This document shows positions 23,201 to 34,522 of a stretch of DNA of 64,000 nt, piece after piece. A model generated the notes under the pieces. The model saw nothing but the letters and a program-made list of their open reading frames with translations. It did no database searches and was not told the origin of the DNA. The stretch is from Sorghum bicolor (lineage: Eukaryota; Streptophyta; Magnoliopsida; Poales; Poaceae): assembly GCF_000003195.3 (NCBI RefSeq), contig NC_012877.2:23207838-23271837 (forward strand), written 5' to 3'. Position 1 is the stretch's first letter. The number at the start of each line of letters is the position of its first letter. Made by a program: the position numbers and the translations under genes.

Positions 23201-24636
23201 ACTAGAAATGCCTCCTTGGTATTTGGGTCTTTCAACATCACTACACGAGTGGTGGTGTCTATAAGAACTCCATTACCACTCATCCACTTCATCCCCAGAA
23301 TTACATCTATGCCCACACCGGGTAGAACAACCAGATCAGCAAGAAACTGACGGCCTCCTATCTCCAGAGTTGCCCCCAAAACCACTTGATTGGTGGAAAT
23401 ATCATTTCCCGCAGCACTAATACAATAACTGCCCTTATCATGTGTGATGGTCTTGATGCTATGCTTAGATACAAATTCAGAACTCACAAACGAATGCGAT
23501 GCTCCAAAATCAAAAAGCACAAGTGCATCATGTTGATTGACCAGAAACTTACCAGCCGTGACTACCTCACCAGCAGGGATTGCCTCCACAGTTGTGTAAT
23601 GAACACGCCCCTGACGGACGTTCCCCTGGTTGCCCTTCTTTGGCGGGTAAGGACAGTTGCTCTGCCAATGCCCGGTCTGATTGCAGTTCCAGCACGGATG
23701 GTTGGCAGGTGGAGTCTTGGCATAGTTGGGACCCATGTTGCCCCTAGGAAGAGCAATAGAGTACCCCTTGCGAAAACCCGTCTTTGCCTGATTCTTCTTC
23801 ACCGGAGGGCGGTATCGCTGGTTGGGGGTTGGAGCACGGAATGGTGGCTTAGCTGCCGCTGGAGCCTTGGACTGAGATGACCCAGCACTGGCCTCAAAAG
23901 CCCTCTTGCGAGTCTTGGTCGCAGTGTACACAGTGTTATAGTTCTCTTGGGTGAGAGCATCACTGACAAACTCATTGAAAGTTGCACACTCAGAGCGGCC
24001 CATAGTCTTCAGCAATTTGGGACCCAAACCCCGCTTGAAACTAGCGATCTTTTTCGCCTCTGTGTTCACAAACTCAGGAGCATATCTAGACAAGTGATTG
24101 AAAGCATGCAAATACTCCTTCAGAGTCTTGTTGCCCTGAGTCAACTGCATGAACTCGGTGTGCTTCATCTCCATAACACCCGGAGGAATGAAATGCCCTT
24201 TGAAAGCCTCACGGAAAAGATTCCAATCAATCACCGTGTCAGCCGGTAGAGCTTCCCGGTACTGATTCCACCAGATGCCCGCTGGTCCTTGCAGTTGGTG
24301 AGCTGCATACTCCGCCTTCAAACCTTCAGTCAACCGAAGTAGGTGAAACTTTTGTTCCACCGTATTCAGCCACTCTTCAACTTGAAGGGGTTCTTCAGCT
24401 TCTCTGAAAGGTGGGGGCTTCGTATCCATGAAGTCCTTGAAGCTACTGTACTGGTTAGGAGCTGGCCCTTCCTGTGCATTACGGCCACCCTGATTTGCCA
24501 TACGATTGATGGTCTCAGTGAGCATCCTCTGATTTTCCACCATCATTTGCATCAGCTCAGCTGGATTTGGTGGTGGAGGAGGAGGTGGTGGATTCATGTT
24601 TGCACGCTGTTCCGCACCCCGGGTGCCACGAGACAT
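20272..24636 (-). CDS. gag-pol: Element B gag-pol polyprotein, chromodomain type
   Basis: Unbroken frame of 1454 residues from MSRGTRGA (24636). Domains: proline run 16-23; gag core about 60-230; CCHC knuckle 315-328 (C315, C318, H323, C328); retropepsin at D376; reverse transcriptase about 540-730 with FIDD at 689-692; RNase H about 830-945 (D838, E875, D900, D943); integrase with H1039/H1046/C1076/C1079 and D1108, D1169, E1205; chromodomain-like end about 1404-1445 ([14 protein letters not shown]). Gag forms the particle, protease cuts the polyprotein, RT/RNase H makes the cDNA, integrase inserts it, and chromodomains in this group are thought to guide integration to heterochromatin. Oddities: the protease motif reads DFGAS instead of D[ST]GAS, and integrase has SDH for the usual SDR. 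A frame extending 76 codons upstream is open but lacks conservation; CAG|ATG and the match to A and C favour 24636. Confidence 0.95.
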   Translation of the reverse strand: MSRGTRGAEQRANMNPPPPPPPPNPAELMQMMVENQRMLTETINRMANQGGRNAQEGPAPNQYSSFKDFMDTKPPPFREAEEPLQVEEWLNTVEQKFHLLRLTEGLKAEYAAHQLQGPAGIWWNQYREALPADTVIDWNLFREAFKGHFIPPGVMEMKHTEFMQLTQGNKTLKEYLHAFNHLSRYAPEFVNTEAKKIASFKRGLGPKLLKTMGRSECATFNEFVSDALTQENYNTVYTATKTRKRAFEASAGSSQSKAPAAAKPPFRAPTPNQRYRPPVKKNQAKTGFRKGYSIALPRGNMGPNYAKTPPANHPCWNCNQTGHWQSNCPYPPKKGNQGNVRQGRVHYTTVEAIPAGEVVTAGKFLVNQHDALVLFDFGASHSFVSSEFVSKHSIKTITHDKGSYCISAAGNDISTNQVVLGATLEIGGRQFLADLVVLPGVGIDVILGMKWMSGNGVLIDTTTRVVMLKDPNTKEAFLVQLPRDIQIRSTVNPVTSKAIQDIPVVCEFPDVFPDDLPGLPPDRDVELKIELIPGTAPIFRRPYRMPPNELAELKTQLNELLQKGLIRPSSSPWGCPAIFVKKKDQSLRMCVDYRPLNAVTIKNKYPLPRIDILFDQLSKAKVFSKIDLRSGYHQIKIRPEDIPKTAFSTRYGLYEYLVMSFGLTNAPAHFMYLMNSVFMPELDKFVVVFIDDILVYSCNEGEHAEHLRVVLSRLHEHQLYAKFSKCEFWLKKVPFLGHVLSEEGISVDPAKVQEVLDWKVPTSVHEVRSFLGLAGYYRRFIPEFSKISKPMTRLLQKDEKFVWTPECEEAFHKLRTLLTSAPVLAQPDIEKPFDVFCDASGIGLGCVLMQEGRVIAYALRQLRKHEVNYPTHDLELAAVVHALKIWRHYLLGNLCNIYTDHKSLKYIFTQPELNMRQRRWLELIKDYNLQVHYHPGKANVVADALSRKAHCHSIQVEDPLLSHLMHPLVLHQISLESTIRNRVIELQQTDVGIHHIKRKMKEEETKHFRVDENGILWFKDRLVVPKDRELRNQILSEAHSSKMSIHPGSSKMYQDLKPLFWWTKMKKEIAAFVARCDNCCRVKAVHMKAGLLQPLSIPGWKWEEVSMDFISGLPISVKGYDSIWVVVDRLTKVARFIPVRTDYRPHQYAELYFEHIVRQYGVPRTIISDHGPQFTARFWECLHEQIGTHLVRSSAYHPQTAGQTERVNQILEDMLRACALSSKGSWVKWLPLAEFSYNNNYQESIKMAPFEALYGRKCRTPLSWVEAGERRYYGIDFVNEAEQKVRTIQQHLEAAQARQKSYADNRRKPIEFSVGDHVYIKVSPMKGVQRFGVKRKLAPRYVGPYRILEKKGDVAYKVQLPVALRAIFPVFHVSQLKKCLRVPEERVEIRDIKLKSDLVYEEKPIAILDRKERERRNRVVKLYKVLWSNHGEEDATWETEDYLKEVYKTFFKNQ

Positions 24637-24985
24637 CTGTAAAGACACAGTCAGTGAGTATTGATGATGACAAGATTTGCCGTAGAAGAACTTATATTCA
24701 TGCCTGAAAGTATTCGAGAGAATAGCTTTACAGAAAGGCACAACAATTCCATTCCACAAAACAACATCACCAATCCAACACATGACATAGACATCCGCAA
24801 TACGCACCACAACGGAAAACATCGGCATAACATAACGATCATAAAGACTGCACATAGGGTCCACAAAGTTATTACACCAACACAGTATATGCCATGAGTC
24901 AAGGTCAAAGTTTTGGATTACAACATGGCACCACAGCCGACTGGCATACTACAAAAGATCCTTGGGTCACACTACCCACTACTCC

Positions 24986-26071
24986 CTACACTCCAGGCTC
25001 GTCATCCGAGTCAGCGTCGAAGATCGCCTCTCCATCCTCGTCGCTAACCGGCTCAAGCTCCTCGTCCTCCACGTCCTCGTGTAAAGGTGGTGCAGCCGCT
25101 GCTGGTCCATCGACCTCCATACCATCATCATCGGCCACAATCACCTGAGGTCCTACCTCGGGATACACGGGTATAGGGCGAGGAACAGGGTGTAGCAAGT
25201 TGTTGAGACGGTGAATTTCCACAAGACCAGCCTCAATCTGATCCTGCAGATAGTTCTCCCGCTCAAGCGACTGAACTCGGTGCATCTCCCATGCTTGGCG
25301 CCTGTTTTCCGACACACGGAGTGCAGTATCCCTCTGACGGGTGAGCTGCACCAAGCGCTCCTGCAAGGTCTCCTTCTCTCTAGCTAACTGGCTCATCTGA
25401 TCCTGCTTATGATCTCTCTCTCTGATGGCCTTCACCCACTGTTGCCTACGATACTCCGCAATGTCTTCCCAGTCATTGCGGTCCTTCTGAGCTTGCTCCA
25501 GGAGTCTAGCTTGCTTGCGAAACTTGCGAGCACGCCTTTCAGCCTTTCGCTGCATCTCCTGGGCCCTGTGAACAGCCATCATCACCTGTGCATAGGTGCC
25601 CTCTCGCTGACTAATCAGCTTGAGCACAGCCATCATAGCACTCATAGCAGGACTAGAACTCTCAGCTCTCTCTCCCCTGCCTCGAACCAAAGCACAACCA
25701 TCAGCCTGTTTCCATTCCGCGGCTGCTGGGTCAGCACTAGGAATGGACGCCGCTGGTCCTCCCGTCAGCTCGTCACCACACCTCTGATAGATATCGAGCA
25801 GGATAGTCTGGGCTGCAACCTGAGCTGCCTCCCAAGGAGTCTGCCCATCAGAGCTGCAAGTCCAGCCTGTCCATGCAGGCTTGTCCCCATGTGGAGGGAC
25901 AACTCCCTGCACAGCAAACCACTGGATCCCTCCTGTGCTCTCCATCTCCCACCAAGAATACTGAGGTGGCTCAGTATACCCAACAGTCCGTAACACTCTC
26001 CAGAGCAGGGTAGGAGTGCCAAACTCGTGCAAGAAAGTGTCACTAGGACGAGGTGAAGCGGGAGCGTCCAT
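24986..26071 (-). CDS. Element B ORF0: coiled-coil protein upstream of gag
   Basis: 361 residues from MDAPASPR (26071), a homologue of the ORF0 of A and C. Shared blocks: FGTPTLLWRVL, then a Trp-rich region, GQTPWEAAQVAA, CGDEL, SSPAMSAMMAVLKL. Roughly 165-300 is rich in Arg, Glu, Gln and Leu (RKAERRARKFRKQARLLEQ) and looks like a long coiled coil; the end is strongly acidic (EDVEDEELEP, DADSDDEPG). Insertions relative to A lie mainly between the N-terminal region and the coiled coil and in the tail. A perfect acceptor-like TTCCCTTCCACAG precedes the ATG; the leader donor is 500 nt upstream. It ends 349 nt before gag. Conservation in two subfamilies implies selected function, perhaps RNA packaging or particle assembly (inference only). 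Confidence 0.85.
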   Translation of the reverse strand: MDAPASPRPSDTFLHEFGTPTLLWRVLRTVGYTEPPQYSWWEMESTGGIQWFAVQGVVPPHGDKPAWTGWTCSSDGQTPWEAAQVAAQTILLDIYQRCGDELTGGPAASIPSADPAAAEWKQADGCALVRGRGERAESSSPAMSAMMAVLKLISQREGTYAQVMMAVHRAQEMQRKAERRARKFRKQARLLEQAQKDRNDWEDIAEYRRQQWVKAIRERDHKQDQMSQLAREKETLQERLVQLTRQRDTALRVSENRRQAWEMHRVQSLERENYLQDQIEAGLVEIHRLNNLLHPVPRPIPVYPEVGPQVIVADDDGMEVDGPAAAAPPLHEDVEDEELEPVSDEDGEAIFDADSDDEPGV

Positions 26072-26890
26072 CTGTGGAAGGGAATAGGAACACCATGGGT
26101 AACAGAGCATTAGTTAAGCAATCATTTATTTAATGAAAAGGGGCGAAATGGTAAGGGAAGGAGTAGACAGAATGTATGTATAAATGCGACATGATGCATG
26201 CACGAACCGTACGTCCTCACAAACTTAGAAAATTAATATTCTAACGGATATACGGTGGCATACATTCGTCTCTCGATACGGTAACTATCGGTTTACACGT
26301 GCGCTGTTAGAGTACCTGCAGAAGACTTCATTTCAGCCCAACAGTTCCCAATATATATTACTCAAGAAAGCAGTAAACTAAGTGCACATTGCTCAGACAT
26401 GCCCAACATGCCCCCAACAATGACACCACAACTACCCGAGAAATTAAATACTCCCCAATTAAGTTTCTTTCGTGGTTTCATGGTTTCGACATGTAACCAC
26501 TCCAGAAAACCACCGCGAACACTCCCCTAGACCGCCGTTTGGACGATCATGCTCTCACAGCTCACACTTACCCGAGCGTAGGTGCGACGTTACATCATTT
26601 AAATCTAGCGACATATGTGGCTAATTCACATATGAAGGCTACCTCCACCATTAGACCACAGGGTAGCATAGTGCGGTCATCACACATCCATACCTGAGTA
26701 CTGCCGGAGATGCATAAATAAAACCCCCCAAGTCAGTACTTAAATAGCCACCTATAGTCCTTATGTGGGCAAGGAGGATTCGACCACTGGCATAACTTAA
26801 TTATTTGTTTTACAGTATTTTATTTAAAACTCTTTTGTTTTAAATACACAAACGCTGCATTTATAATGTTGAACTTGCTCCGATGCCAGC
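26072..26890 (-). promoter_or_regulatory. Element B leader: PBS (26877-26888) and splice donor
   Basis: Non-coding leader. PBS on the minus strand is TGGCATCGGAGC, a variant of the initiator-Met site, two bases from the LTR. Donor-like CTCGG|GTAAGTGTGAG has its G at 26571 and is conserved with A and C, as is the sequence after it (CTGTGAGAGCATGA). Acceptor-like CAG sits directly before both the ORF0 and gag ATGs. Confidence 0.7.
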
Positions 26891-29800
26891 TGTCACATAA
26901 CCGACCAAATTATAAGAGTTCAAGTGCAGAAACGATCGTCAAACAATCAAGTTTCTAAACTTGAGCCCATATAATCCCGGTAGTCAATGGAAATCACGAA
27001 GGACTTCAAACCAACTCGCAACAAACCAAGATCGTAATAGTTCAACATAAACACAACGAATGTTACATAGTCATTCATTGCCAACGAAGCGGCACCACAT
27101 CGGAGTCATTAAGTTATTACAACCCAAGTTTGAAGTAGCGGAAGCAAAATAGTTACACACACTTGTTCAAAGTTCAGTTCACAAGTTTTGTTACTGCCAG
27201 AGTCTATGCCATCCTTCCAAAAGCATCATAGACGAGAAGAGTAGAGAACCGTGCCCAACGGTTAGTCCTCATCCCCAGCGGGATGGAGATAGGTCTTGCA
27301 GAAACCGTCATAGAAGATATCATCTGCAACAGGTGGGAATAAACCCTGAGTACGAGGATGACAGGATATCACCCGACTTCTACCGATTAAAGCATATCTA
27401 AGCTGCTACTCGATCCTAACTCTACAACCAGGGAGGGTGAGTTATCTGGACAAGGATAGAGTAGAATGCAGCAACAGTTTCATCACAACTCCTAGACTTA
27501 ATGCATCAATAGGTATAGCATATTAAGTAAACTTTCGAAAATAGAAGGAGACTTAGAATGCTCCGGGGCTTGCCTTTCACGAACGATGCCGGCTCGTGAT
27601 TCGGGCACTCAACTTCTTCTTCGGGCTCCTCGAGTCCGGCTTGCTGGACCTCCACCTCCTGGCTGCCCTCCTGACCTTCGGGATTCGCTTGGAGCTCGAA
27701 GGAAACTGCCACGTCCGGTGCACCTATTGCATGCTCGAACGATAAGATAATGCACATGCTAACGATGAATACTTAATGACACAAGCAACTCACTGGACAC
27801 TCACTTACGGACAAAAGTTATACTAACTCACATAATTGAACAAGTTAACATAACCCAAAACCTTTCAAGACACTAAGGCAGCAAACAACACAAACAGAGA
27901 GGCTCAGTAAATAAATCATAACTAAAGATAGACAGGTCCAACAAACATGAGTAAGGACATTCTGGAAAGCTTATGAAATTGTCTACAATTAATCTTTAAA
28001 CATGACAGCAAGATTCATACATGAAACTGGACATTTAAACAAAGTTCCAGGTTCTGTCCAGAAAAACAGAGAACACCTATTCCTGGAACCCAACTTGAAA
28101 CAGCTATAACTTTTAAACTACTTGGCCAAACGACCTCAAATTTAAACCATAGTTAGTTCAACAAGTTTGGAACATCTTTGCTTTAGACAAGTTCCACAGA
28201 AAGTCAAGTTATCATTAAGTAATAACCAAATTGCTACCTTGCTGTCCAGAACAGCATTTAACCCTATAGTTAATTATTTAATGACATGATCAAGACACAA
28301 ACCATGCCAACCACATGGCCTATGAGCACAAACATATTACAAGGTCACCAGATCATCAGATGGAAACCCCAAAACATTTATTTAACAAGGCATTTATTAA
28401 TTAACTCTAAATAAGAGCATAATTACAAGATACTAGTTCAAATGCTCAGAAAAATCTACAAAAATTACAGAAGCACAAGGACATCATCAAAGTATCACCA
28501 TAAAAATTTCACAGCAATTGCACGTACCAAAATAAAGATATGTATTTAACACGTATCAAGGCATTTATTTTATAAATTTAGAAACAATACTTATATGGTG
28601 TTAAACAACAGATTTCAGATTATTTACAACTTAGGAGTACCATAAACAAACTTACCACCAAAGTAGAACATCAGCATAAGCACCAATTATTTTATATGAT
28701 TTATTTAAAGAAACAAGCCATATCTCCAACACAAATTACATATCACAACTGCAGTGCTCTAAAAATCATGAAATAATTATCAGAGCACTCTAATGCCATG
28801 CAAAGGCTACCAAAAAATTTTCAAAGCAAACTAAGCAGTATAACAAGAGATATGCATTTTTCCACAAATAACAAGATTAAATCCTTAATAAATGATTTCT
28901 CAGAAAACATGATTCATTTTATATTTTTATTAAATACTAGCCATCTCAAGAAACAACACAAAATTTGTTTCACAATTTTTGGATCTCAGAAACAGGAGAT
29001 ATGATTTTTGCAAGAAAGCCAAAAATCAGGATTTTGAATAAAAGAAAAGGAGGGAAAGAGAGAGTCGCTGACAGTGGGTCCCATCTGTCAGGCTCTTCTT
29101 CCTCGCGGCCGAGGCGACTTTCGCCGGCGATTTCTCCGCGACGGCGAGGTCTCCGGCCAAGCCAAGGGCATCAGCGTGATCCCCAAACCCTAACGACTCG
29201 ATTGACCCCACTTTTCCCACGGCGGAGCCACCGGAAGAGGCTCGCCGTCGACAATGGCGGCTCGGCGGAGGTGCTCGGCGTTACGCCGGAGCCCTCAGGC
29301 CGGTAGAGCGCGACCTAAGGCCTTCTACAGCACCAGCGGACTACGGCGAAGCTTCCTAGGTGCGCGGCTTGGCCTGGATCCCCGTGGAACGCGCTGGCCA
29401 CGAGAACACCCAACTCCGGCGGAAGCACGGCGGCGCTGCGCACCGTGTCCGGTGACGGAGAACCCGGTAGAGCGTCCACCAGGTGGCGCAAAAGCTCGCT
29501 AAGGACCTAAGCTACCTCTAGGACCTAACCAAAGACGATGAGAAGCCTCACAGCGCTCGGCATTGAGTTCGCCGGAGAAGAAGGTCATGGCGAACCGATT
29601 TGGGGGAAGAAGGGAATGTCGGCTCACCGGTGGGTTTCTCGGCGAGCTAGAGGGTGGAGCTTGGAGAGCGGCTCACGGCGGAGCTTTGGGTGGAGTTTGG
29701 TGGATGGAGGCGCAGTGAGGAGCGCACACGAGCTCGCCGGAGTGAGCTCGCGGCGGAGAGCTCGCTGCGGGAGCTTTTCTGGCGAGAGGAGGCGAGGAAG

Positions 29801-30653
29801 AGCGAAGTGGACGCGTCCACTCTGCGCGGACGACGCCGTGGAGGTCATGCACGCGACGAGAGCTGACAGGCGGGGCCAAGAACGGCGTATGGGCGCCAAT
29901 TGTCGCCGATGTGCTGCCGCCGGTCGGCCACGTCGGCGAGCTCCAAGTCGATTCAGAGAAACCAATGGCCGACTGACAGAGCGACTTTGCCGAAGATTAT
30001 CTCCCAAACCAGAGCGAATTAGGAGATGGCGTAGTTGACAAACTTGGAGGACTAAGCGAGATCTACAACTTTGTCAACTGGAGCAAGAGCTAGATCAGCC
30101 TGGATTGAGAGTTATGAAGTTTTCAAAATCAATCGAGCAAACTGGTTTCGTTCCAAGACTTAGAAAATTTTCTAAGTGTTGAAAACAGCCCCAAATCTGC
30201 TTTGTAGGTCACTTTTGAGCTATTTGTTGTCATTTTCATGAGATGGCCATAAAACAACTTTTGTTCCTTATAAAATTTGCTACAACTTTGCTGTAGAAAG
30301 TTTTGACATGCAAACATTTTATGAAACACTTTTTAAAAGCCTAAGCAAAAGAGGTTTCTAGGGTCTATTTTCATAAGTATGACTTAAAAGCATATTTTGG
30401 AAAAGTGACCAACATGAACATTGTTCCCAAGATTAAGTTAAGCATAGATAAACTAATTACCAAGGCATTAAGCACAAACACAAGCATTGTTCACTCAAAC
30501 ATAAGCATAGGAAGCCTATTTAAGCAATTTAAAACACATTTTTGCATAGAATGACATGGCTCAAGATAGATGATGATCATGATATGCTTTGAGTAAATGA
30601 TGATGCTCATGCTATGCACATGCTTGATGCAACCATAACACTGGGGTGTTACA
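26891..30653 (-). repeat. Element B 5' LTR with 816-bp internal deletion
   Basis: Begins TGTCACAT, ends TGTTACA; 3763 bp against 4579 bp in the solo copy. The lost segment corresponds to about 11540-12355; GATG is present at both original edges and once at the junction (27357-27360), a microhomology deletion. It removed R/U5-side sequence including half of the conserved hairpin. The rest is nearly identical to 12356-15652, including the GC-rich block (29060-29970) and acidic frame (27539-27723). Confidence 0.92.
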
Positions 30654-30765
30654 GTATACATAAGATGACATGTGATCATGATAGATGCTTATGAATGAGC
30701 ATGATGATGCTTGTGTTGATGCAATGCTCATGGTTAACATGCAAGCTAACACTAGGAGTGTTACA
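30654..30765 (-). repeat. Element C 3' LTR, U3 tip
   Basis: 112 bp of type-1 LTR beginning with GTATA (the TSD of B) and ending TGTTACA before C's PPT (30766-30777) and hairpin (30782-30800). It is the right-hand remainder of the LTR split by B. Confidence 0.88.
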
Positions 30766-33700
30766 GCCCTCCCCCTTACAAAAATCTCGTCCCGAGATTT
30801 GAAAGACGTACCATTTTTCGTAGAATGAGGGATAAGTTACTTGTAAATAGTCTTCCCTTTCCCAAGTGGCATCTCTCTCATTTTGACAGTTCCACAAAAC
30901 TCTAAAAAGTTTGATCACCTTCCCACGAGTAACTCGTTCTTTGACATCGAGAACTTGTACCGGCTTTTCTTCATAGGATAGGTCTGACTGCAACTTGATA
31001 TCTCTTGTTTCAACTCTCTCTTCGGGCACCCGAAGACACTTCTTAAGTTGAGACACGTGGAATACAGGGAAAATAGCTCTCATTTCGGGAGGTAGTTGTA
31101 CTTTGTAAGCTACCTTGCCACTCTTCTCAATGATTTGGTAGCGACCTACATATCTAGGGGCAAGCTTTCTTTTAACACCGAAGCGATTCACTCCTTTCAT
31201 GGGTGATACTTTTATGTACACAAAGTCACCTATTTCGAATTCAATTGGCTTTCTTCTTCGGTCAGCATAGCTTTTCTGCCAAGCTTGGGCAGCTCTCATG
31301 TGTTGTTGGATAACGAGAACTTGCTTTTCGGCTTCCTTGACAAAGTCGATTCCGTAGTATCTCCTTTCGCCGGGTTCGACCCAGTTTAGAGGAGTTCTAC
31401 ATTTGCGGCCATACAAAGCTTCGAAAGGGGCCATTTGGATACTCTCTTGATAACTATTGTTGTACGAGAATTCAGCTAAGGGTAGCCATTTCTCCCATGC
31501 ACCCTTGGAAGATATAACACATGCCCTCAACATATCTTCTAGAATTTGATTCACATGCTCAGTCTGACCGGAGGTTTGAGGATGATAGGCTGAACTGCGA
31601 ACCAACTTTGTACCAAGGAGTGAATGCAGATGCTCCCAAAAGCGAGCAGTGAAATGAGGACCTCTATTAGAAATAATAGTGCGAGGCACTCCGTGCAATT
31701 TAACTATCTGAGAGAAGTACAACTCAGCATAGTCGGATGGTCGGTATGTAGAGTGTACGGGAATAAAATGAGCTGACTTGGTCAAACGGTCAACAACCAC
31801 CCATATGGAATGGTGTCCTTTTTGCGTAAGGGGAAGTCCAACAATGAAATCCATGCTGATTTCTTCCCACTTCCAACCTGGAATTGACAATGGTTGCAAT
31901 AAACCTGCAGGTTTTAGGTGAACTGCTTTTACTTTGCAGCAAGTATCACACCTAGCAACATAAGCTGCTATCTCTTTCTTCATTTTGGTCCACCAGAAGC
32001 GAGGTCTCAAGTCTTGGTACATTTTGCTACTACCTAGATGAATGGACAACTTGGAAGAATGAACTTCTTCTAAAATTTTGTTGCGTAGGTCACGGTCTTT
32101 GGGTACAACTAGTCTATCGTCAAACCACAGTACACCCTTCTCATCTACTCGGAAATGCTTGGTGTCTTGCTCTTGCATTTTTCTTTTGATATGAAAAATA
32201 CCCGGATCAGATTTTTGGAGCTCTATGATTTGACTTTCTAATGAGAAACTGACTATGATGTTGTGTAGGACCACAGGATGCAATAAATTGAAGCCTTCCT
32301 CTAGGAGAGGTCTAACATGTTGTTTCCGGCTGAGAGCATCGGCTACAACATTGGCTTTGCCTGGATGATAGTGCACTTCTAAATTGTAGTCTTTTATCAA
32401 TTCCAGCCATCTTCTTTGTCTCATATTTAACTCGGGCTGAGGGAATATATATTTGAGGCTCTTATGGTCAGTGTAAATGTGACAAAGGTTACCCAACAGA
32501 TAATGTCTCCAGAGCTTCAATGCATGTACAACTGCTGCTAACTCTAGATCATGAGTAGGGTAGTTGGCTTCATGTTTCCTCAGCTGCCAAGAAGCATAGG
32601 CAATACCTCGGCTTTCTTGCATAAGTACACAACCTAGGCCAGTGCCAGATGCATCACAAAAGACATCAAATGGCTTTTCAATGTCAGGCTGTGCCAGAAC
32701 AGGAGCGGTGGTCAGCAAATGGCGTAAAGTGGTGAAAGCAACTTCACACTCCTCGGACCACACAAACTTCACATCTTTTTGCAGTAGCTTGGTCATAGGC
32801 TTAGCTATTTTGGAAAAGTCTAGAATAAAGCGCCGATAATATCCAGCTAGACCGAGAAAACTCCGGACTTCGTGCACTGAAGTCGGGGCCTTCCAGTCTA
32901 GAACCTCCTGCACCTTTCATGGGTCAACAGAAATACCCTCTTCGGATAAAATATGGCCTAGGAAAGGCACTTTCTTCAGCCAAAACTCGCACTTGCTGAA
33001 CTTGGCATAAAGCTGATGTTCTCGCAATCTAGTGAGTACAATCCGAAGGTGCTCCTCATGTTCTTGTGCATTTTCAGAGTATACCAATATATCATCGATG
33101 AACACCACCACAAACTTATCCAGTTCAGGCATGAACACCGAATTCATCAGGTACATGAAATGAGCAGGGGCATTAGTCAGACCAAAGGACATGACTAAGT
33201 ACTCATACAACCCATACCTTGTAGAGAAAGCCATTTTAGGAATGTCTTCAGGTCGGATCTTGATTTGATGATACCCAGATCTCACATCAATTTTGGAGAA
33301 TACTTTGGCCTTGGCTAATTGATCAAACAGGATATCAATGCGAGGCAATGGATACTTGTTTTTAATGGTCACGGCATTCAGCGGACGATAGTCTACACAC
33401 ATACGTAGAGACTTGTCCTTCTTCTTGACAAAGAGAGCCGGACAACCCCATGGAGAAGAACTAGGCCGAATAAGACCTTTCTCTAGGAGTTCATGCAATT
33501 GCTTTTTCAACTCTGCCAATTCATTGGGTGCCATTCGGTATGGCCTTCTAGAGATAGGTGCGGTACCCAGAATTAGATCAATTTTAAACTCGATGTCCTT
33601 GTCCGGTGGCAACCCGGGCAGATCCTCTGGAAAGACATCCGGAAACTCACACACTACCAGAATCTCTGCCAAAGTGAGTGGTCGAATGGCATTGGCAGCA

Positions 33701-34131
33701 TGACGAATGTCATCATTCTTGGGAAGCTGGACTAAGAAGGCTTCTTTGCTATCAGGCTCCCGCAACATGACTACTCTTGTGGAGGTATCTATTAACACCC
33801 CATGCCTGCTCATCCACTTCATTCCCAGAATAACATCTATCCCTAGGCCTGGCAGTACGACTAACTCTACTGCATAATTACGCCCTTCTATGGCAATATG
33901 AACATCCCTCACTACTTGATTCGTAGCAATTTGATTACCAGCAGCACTAATGCAAAATTTTCCACTATTAAGGTCAATGACATGTTGCCCATGCTTAGAT
34001 GTGAATGCTTGACTCATAAATGAATGCGAAGCTCTAGAATCAAACAATACAACTGCAGGGTGTTGATTTACAAGGAACATACCAGCAGTGACTGCTTCAC
34101 CTTCCGGGATTTCTTCAACCGTGGTGTAGTG
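30676..34131 (-). pseudogene. pol: Element C pol: protease to chromodomain, broken
   Basis: Continuation of C's gag-pol after the D insertion. Protease, reverse transcriptase (FIDD kept), RNase H (FCDAS), integrase and chromodomain-like end are recognisable and close to A. Damage: D is inserted just upstream of the protease; the protease motif reads DSRAS (Gly to Arg); an in-frame TGA at 32917-32919 replaces a Ser codon in RT; integrase has ISNRGPHF, losing the second catalytic Asp; RNase H region has several odd changes. The PPT is one base shorter than A's, so the frame overruns about 90 nt into the LTR and stops at 30676. C cannot make active protease or integrase and could move only with help. 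Confidence 0.92.
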
Positions 34132-34522
34132 TGTTGACGGTCCTTAAGTATTAAATTTAATTATCAAATAAACAAAGAAAAGGATCCAAATGAAATCAAC
34201 ATCTAGACTTAGGGTTTTATCTGACAGAATTCCACGAGTTTTGGTGTTTGTCTATTTCTGCAGGGGGTTATCAGGAAATAAGGAAGAAAGGCCCACACGT
34301 CGGGATTACATAGAGATATCAACGTGCCGCGCAATTATCTTACATCTAGAAGACTCCAGAAGACACGGGAAGAAAGCGGAGACCGAACGGAGTCCGGGAC
34401 AGGGCGCCCGCCCTATCCTACTGGGCGCCCGGCCACCTATTTCGGCCAATCACGTTCAACCTCGCGGATTATGCTCCACCGACCTAAAGGATCAAGAATA
34501 ACCGTTCAATCAATGTCGGTTT

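Larger units (their letters stand above)
19852..30653 (-). mobile_element. Element B: type-2 chromovirus nested in C's 3' LTR
   Basis: Type-2 element in the same orientation as C: truncated 3' LTR 19852-20229, PPT and hairpin 20230-20265, gag-pol 20272-24636, ORF0 24986-26071, leader with PBS 26072-26890, 5' LTR 26891-30653. On the right it joins C's LTR at GTATA (30654-30658); the left copy of the TSD was lost in the deletion. Both coding regions are uninterrupted, making this the best-preserved element of the window, though its 3' LTR is too damaged for it to be a normal autonomous copy. Confidence 0.9.

Noticed and set aside
24637..24864. A 76-codon N-terminal extension of B's gag-pol.
   Set aside because: Not shared by A or C, hydrophobic and unlike gag; an acceptor-like CAG directly precedes the ATG at 24636.
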